Part shown: positions 60,067-62,028 of the stretch, piece by piece
Position numbering within the stretch: the stretch's first letter is position 1
Layout: every line of letters begins with the position of its first letter
DNA from: Natrarchaeobius oligotrophus
GTDB lineage: Archaea; Halobacteriota; Halobacteria; Halobacteriales; Natrialbaceae
DNA: 62,028 bases
Assembly: GCF_003841465.1 (NCBI RefSeq)
Contig: NZ_REFZ01000019.1
Span: 1-62,028, forward strand
Direction of reading: 5' to 3'
Translations under genes and position numbers: made by a program
Notes under the pieces: model-generated
What the model was told of the DNA's origin: nothing
Database searches by the model: none
What the model saw: only the letters and a program-made list of their open reading frames with translations

Positions 60067-60858
60067 ATGAAAATCCTCGTTACGGTCAAGGAAGTCGAGA
60101 CCGTCGAAGACGAGTTCGAAATCGAGGGGATAGCGATCGCCGATCGGTACCTCGGTGCCGACCTCAACGAGTGGGACGATTACGCCGTCGAAGAGGCCGT
60201 CCAGCTCAAAGAGGCGGGCATCGCCGACGAGGTCGTCACGGTCACGATCGGTCCCGGCGACTGTGAACAGACCATCCGGCAGGCGCTGGCGAAAGGTGCT
60301 GATCGGGCAATTCGCGTCTGGGACGACGCACTCGAGGGGTCGTCCCTCCTGGACGTGGGCGTCAAGACCGAACTGCTTTCCGCCGTCGTCGAGGACGAAG
60401 AGCCCGACCTCGTGCTCACCGGCGTCCAGTCGGACGACGACAGCTTCGGCGCGACCGGCGTCTCGCTCGCCGACGCCGTCGGCTACGAGTGGGCCGCCGT
60501 CGTCAACCATCTCGAGCACGACCTTGAGGACGGCGTCGCGTCGGTCCGCCGAGAACTCGAGGGCGGCGTCGAGGAACTCACCGACGTCACCCTGCCGGCC
60601 GTCCTGACCATCCAGACGGGGATCAACGAACCGCGTTACGCCAGCCTTCGCGGGATTCGCCAGGCCCAACGCAAGGAACTCGACGTTCAGGATCTCGCCG
60701 CACTCGGCGTCGACGAGGGTGCCGTCGACTCCGCGCTCGAACTGACGGCGATGTACGAACCCGAAAGCGAAAGCGACGTGACGATCTGGGAGGGTGGGAC
60801 CGAGGAGACCGCCGGCAAACTCGCAGCGCTCCTTCGCGAGAAGGGGGTGGCACTATGA
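60067..60858 (+). CDS. etfB: Electron transfer flavoprotein beta subunit
   Basis: This 263-residue FixA/EtfB protein has an N-terminal MKILVTVKEVETVEDEFEI, the AMP/FAD-binding fold with DLVLTGVQSDDDSFGATGVSLADAVG, and the family signature VLTIQTGINEPRYASLRGIRQAQRKEL, split here only by description. It pairs with EtfA to carry electrons from acyl-CoA dehydrogenases to the membrane quinone pool. TATA ACGTTTACG (60034-60042) gives a leaderless start. The stop overlaps etfA by four bases. Confidence 0.95.
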   Translation: MKILVTVKEVETVEDEFEIEGIAIADRYLGADLNEWDDYAVEEAVQLKEAGIADEVVTVTIGPGDCEQTIRQALAKGADRAIRVWDDALEGSSLLDVGVKTELLSAVVEDEEPDLVLTGVQSDDDSFGATGVSLADAVGYEWAAVVNHLEHDLEDGVASVRRELEGGVEELTDVTLPAVLTIQTGINEPRYASLRGIRQAQRKELDVQDLAALGVDEGAVDSALELTAMYEPESESDVTIWEGGTEETAGKLAALLREKGVAL

Positions 60859-61808
60859 CGGACGTTCTGGCCGTCGCCGACCACCGTCGCGGCGAGTTGC
60901 GCGACGTCAGCTACGAACTCATCACCGCGGGTCGGGTGCTCGCCAACGACACCGGCGGCGACCTGCACGTCGCGGTCATCAGCGGCACCGTCGACGAGTT
61001 CGCCGAAAAGTGCAACCGCGAGGGCGTCGACGCGGTCCACACGGTCGAGTACGGAGAGGAGTTCGATCACGGCGTCTACACTCAGACGACCGTCCAGCTC
61101 GCGGACGAACTCGATCCCCAGTACGTCCTGTTGCCAAACAGCGTCAACGGCCTCGATTACGCGCCCGCCGTCGCCAGCCGACTCGAGGTGCCCATCGTCA
61201 CCGACGTGGTCGACCTCGAGAGCGACGGCGAGACGCTGATCGCGACCCGCGAGATGTACGGCGGCAAGGTCGAGACCACGGTCGAACTCGGGAGTCCGGC
61301 CGTCGCCACGGTTCGCGGTGCCGAGTGGCCCGCCGCGGAAGGGACCGGCGACGCGACGATCGAGCGTTTCGACGTCGACATCGACGAGGACGCCCTCGGC
61401 GCGACCGTCAACGGGTTCGAGGAGGTCGCTGGCGGCGACGTCGACATCAGCGACGCCGACGTGCTCGTCTCGGTCGGCCGCGGCATCGAAGAGGAAGAGA
61501 ACCTCGAGATCATCCGCGATCTCGCCGACGCGCTGGATGCGACGGTCTCCTCGTCGCGACCGATCGTCGACAACGGCTGGCTCCCGAAGAACCGCCAGGT
61601 CGGTCAGTCGGGGAAGGTCGTCACGCCCGACGTCTACATCGCGATCGGCATCTCCGGGGCCGTCCAACACGTCGCCGGCATGAAGGGGTCGGATACGATC
61701 GTCGCGATCAACACCAATCCCAACGCGCCGATCATGGACATCGCGGACTACGCGATTCACGACGACCTCTTCGACGTGGTGCCGGCGCTTACAGAACAGT
61801 TTCAGTAA
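60855..61808 (+). CDS. etfA: Electron transfer flavoprotein alpha subunit
   Basis: This 317-residue FixB/EtfA protein has an N-terminal domain MTDVLAVADHRRGELRDVSYEL and a C-terminal FAD domain with VGRGIEEEENLEIIRDLADAL, SSRPIVDNGWLPKNRQVGQSG, VYIAIGISGAVQHVAGM and INTNPNAPIMDIADYAI, all diagnostic. The ATGA overlap with etfB indicates coupled synthesis of the heterodimer. Associated fixC/fixX genes are not in the window, although a CaiB-like fragment at the other end hints at carnitine or fatty acid metabolism in the genome. Confidence 0.95.
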   Translation: MTDVLAVADHRRGELRDVSYELITAGRVLANDTGGDLHVAVISGTVDEFAEKCNREGVDAVHTVEYGEEFDHGVYTQTTVQLADELDPQYVLLPNSVNGLDYAPAVASRLEVPIVTDVVDLESDGETLIATREMYGGKVETTVELGSPAVATVRGAEWPAAEGTGDATIERFDVDIDEDALGATVNGFEEVAGGDVDISDADVLVSVGRGIEEEENLEIIRDLADALDATVSSSRPIVDNGWLPKNRQVGQSGKVVTPDVYIAIGISGAVQHVAGMKGSDTIVAINTNPNAPIMDIADYAIHDDLFDVVPALTEQFQ

Positions 61809-61904
61809 GCGCGGTTCGGAGCGAGCGCGGTTCGGAGCGAGCGCGGTTCGGAGCGAGCGCGGTTCGGAGCGAGCGCGGTTCGGAGCGAGCGCGGTTCGGA
61901 GCGA
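61809..61904. repeat. Tandem 16-bp repeat, six copies
   Basis: Six exact head-to-tail copies of GCGCGGTTCGGAGCGA begin at the base after the etfA stop codon. There are no spacers, so this is a simple tandem repeat instead of a CRISPR. Confidence 0.95.
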
Positions 61905-61905
61905 A

Positions 61906-62028
61906 CGAAGTGAGCGAGAACCGCGTATGGCGAGCGGGGAGGAACGACCCGCGAGCCCCGAAGTGAGCGAGAACCGCGTATGGCGAGCGGGGAGGAACGA
62001 CCCGCGAGCCCCGAAGTGAGCGAGAACC
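61906..62028. repeat. Tandem 53-bp repeat, 2.3 copies, cut by window end
   Basis: The unit starts CGAAGTGAGCGAGAACCGCG and returns at 61959 and 62012. The last copy is cut off by the window end, so the array may continue. It follows the 16-bp array without a gap and shares GAGCGA/GAACCGCG words with it. Confidence 0.9.

Noticed and set aside
61809-62028. Possible CRISPR array at the window end
   Set aside because: Copies are head to tail without spacers; this is simple tandem repetition.
1-62028. tRNA or rRNA genes
   Set aside because: I looked for GGTTC-A-A-type T-loops with matching acceptor stems and for conserved rRNA stretches and saw none that fit; a covariance-model scan would be decisive.

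Overview
The window reads as haloarchaeal chromosome. The evidence is the high GC content, the very frequent CTCGAG, the acidic proteins, the mostly leaderless genes with a TATA element 26-32 bases before the start codon, and archaeal families such as the RLI ATPase, Tfx regulator, archaemetzincin, UPF0146, PINc-KH ATPase and HalOD1-like fragments. A member of the Natrialbales-type haloarchaea is likely; I cannot name the species.

Layout. At 1-1006 the tail of a CaiB/BaiF CoA-transferase runs straight into the C-terminal part of uvrC, a suspicious junction. About 1 kb without a confident protein gene follows, with a candidate structured RNA. From 2.0 to 11 kb lie housekeeping genes: zinc ribbon, YigZ, ACT regulator, hisB, trkH, hisA and a SLC13/RCK transporter. 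At 11.8-15.5 kb a PiT-type transporter plus UspA pair occurs twice in tandem. At 15.7-24.3 kb are a sulfatase, a PINc-KH ATPase, a PQQ-propeller lipoprotein with an M48 protease, NAD synthase and a MarR-like regulator. At 24.5-30.8 kb sits a surface-protein cluster: a SipW-type signal peptidase, a DUF5305 protein, three secreted DUF1102/TasA-like proteins and an HTH-membrane regulator. At 31.0-43.0 kb are an EMC6-like protein with RLI/ABCE1, a methyltransferase, archaemetzincin, UPF0146, a membrane metalloprotease, a HAD phosphatase, a degenerate SDR, Tfx, a MoeA-PBP fusion, a Bat-type regulator and a beta-CASP nuclease.

From 43.5 to 52.6 kb the sequence is visibly more AT-rich and looks like an accessory island. 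A minus-strand cluster encodes a sodium/solute symporter flanked by two one-helix microproteins, a nitrilase-family amidase, a carbamoylase-type M20 hydrolase and an ArgE/DapE-type deacylase. Together they suggest uptake and stepwise hydrolysis of an N-carbamoyl, N-acyl or amide compound. Next come two 645-bp direct repeats, each with a small zinc-ribbon gene, a frameshifted HalOD1-like remnant and a divergently promoted three-hairpin RNA candidate. A VapBC module lies between the repeats and a second PIN toxin-antitoxin pair lies just beyond them. The rest (52.7-62.0 kb) is a MoxR/DUF58/DUF4129 cluster, a TRAM protein and etfBA, ending in two kinds of tandem repeat.

The most interesting unexplained features are the duplicated three-hairpin RNA, the symporter with a microprotein on each side, four short upstream ORFs whose stop codons overlap the next start (ATGA/GTGA), the structured region near 1.7 kb, and the surface-fibre-like cluster.
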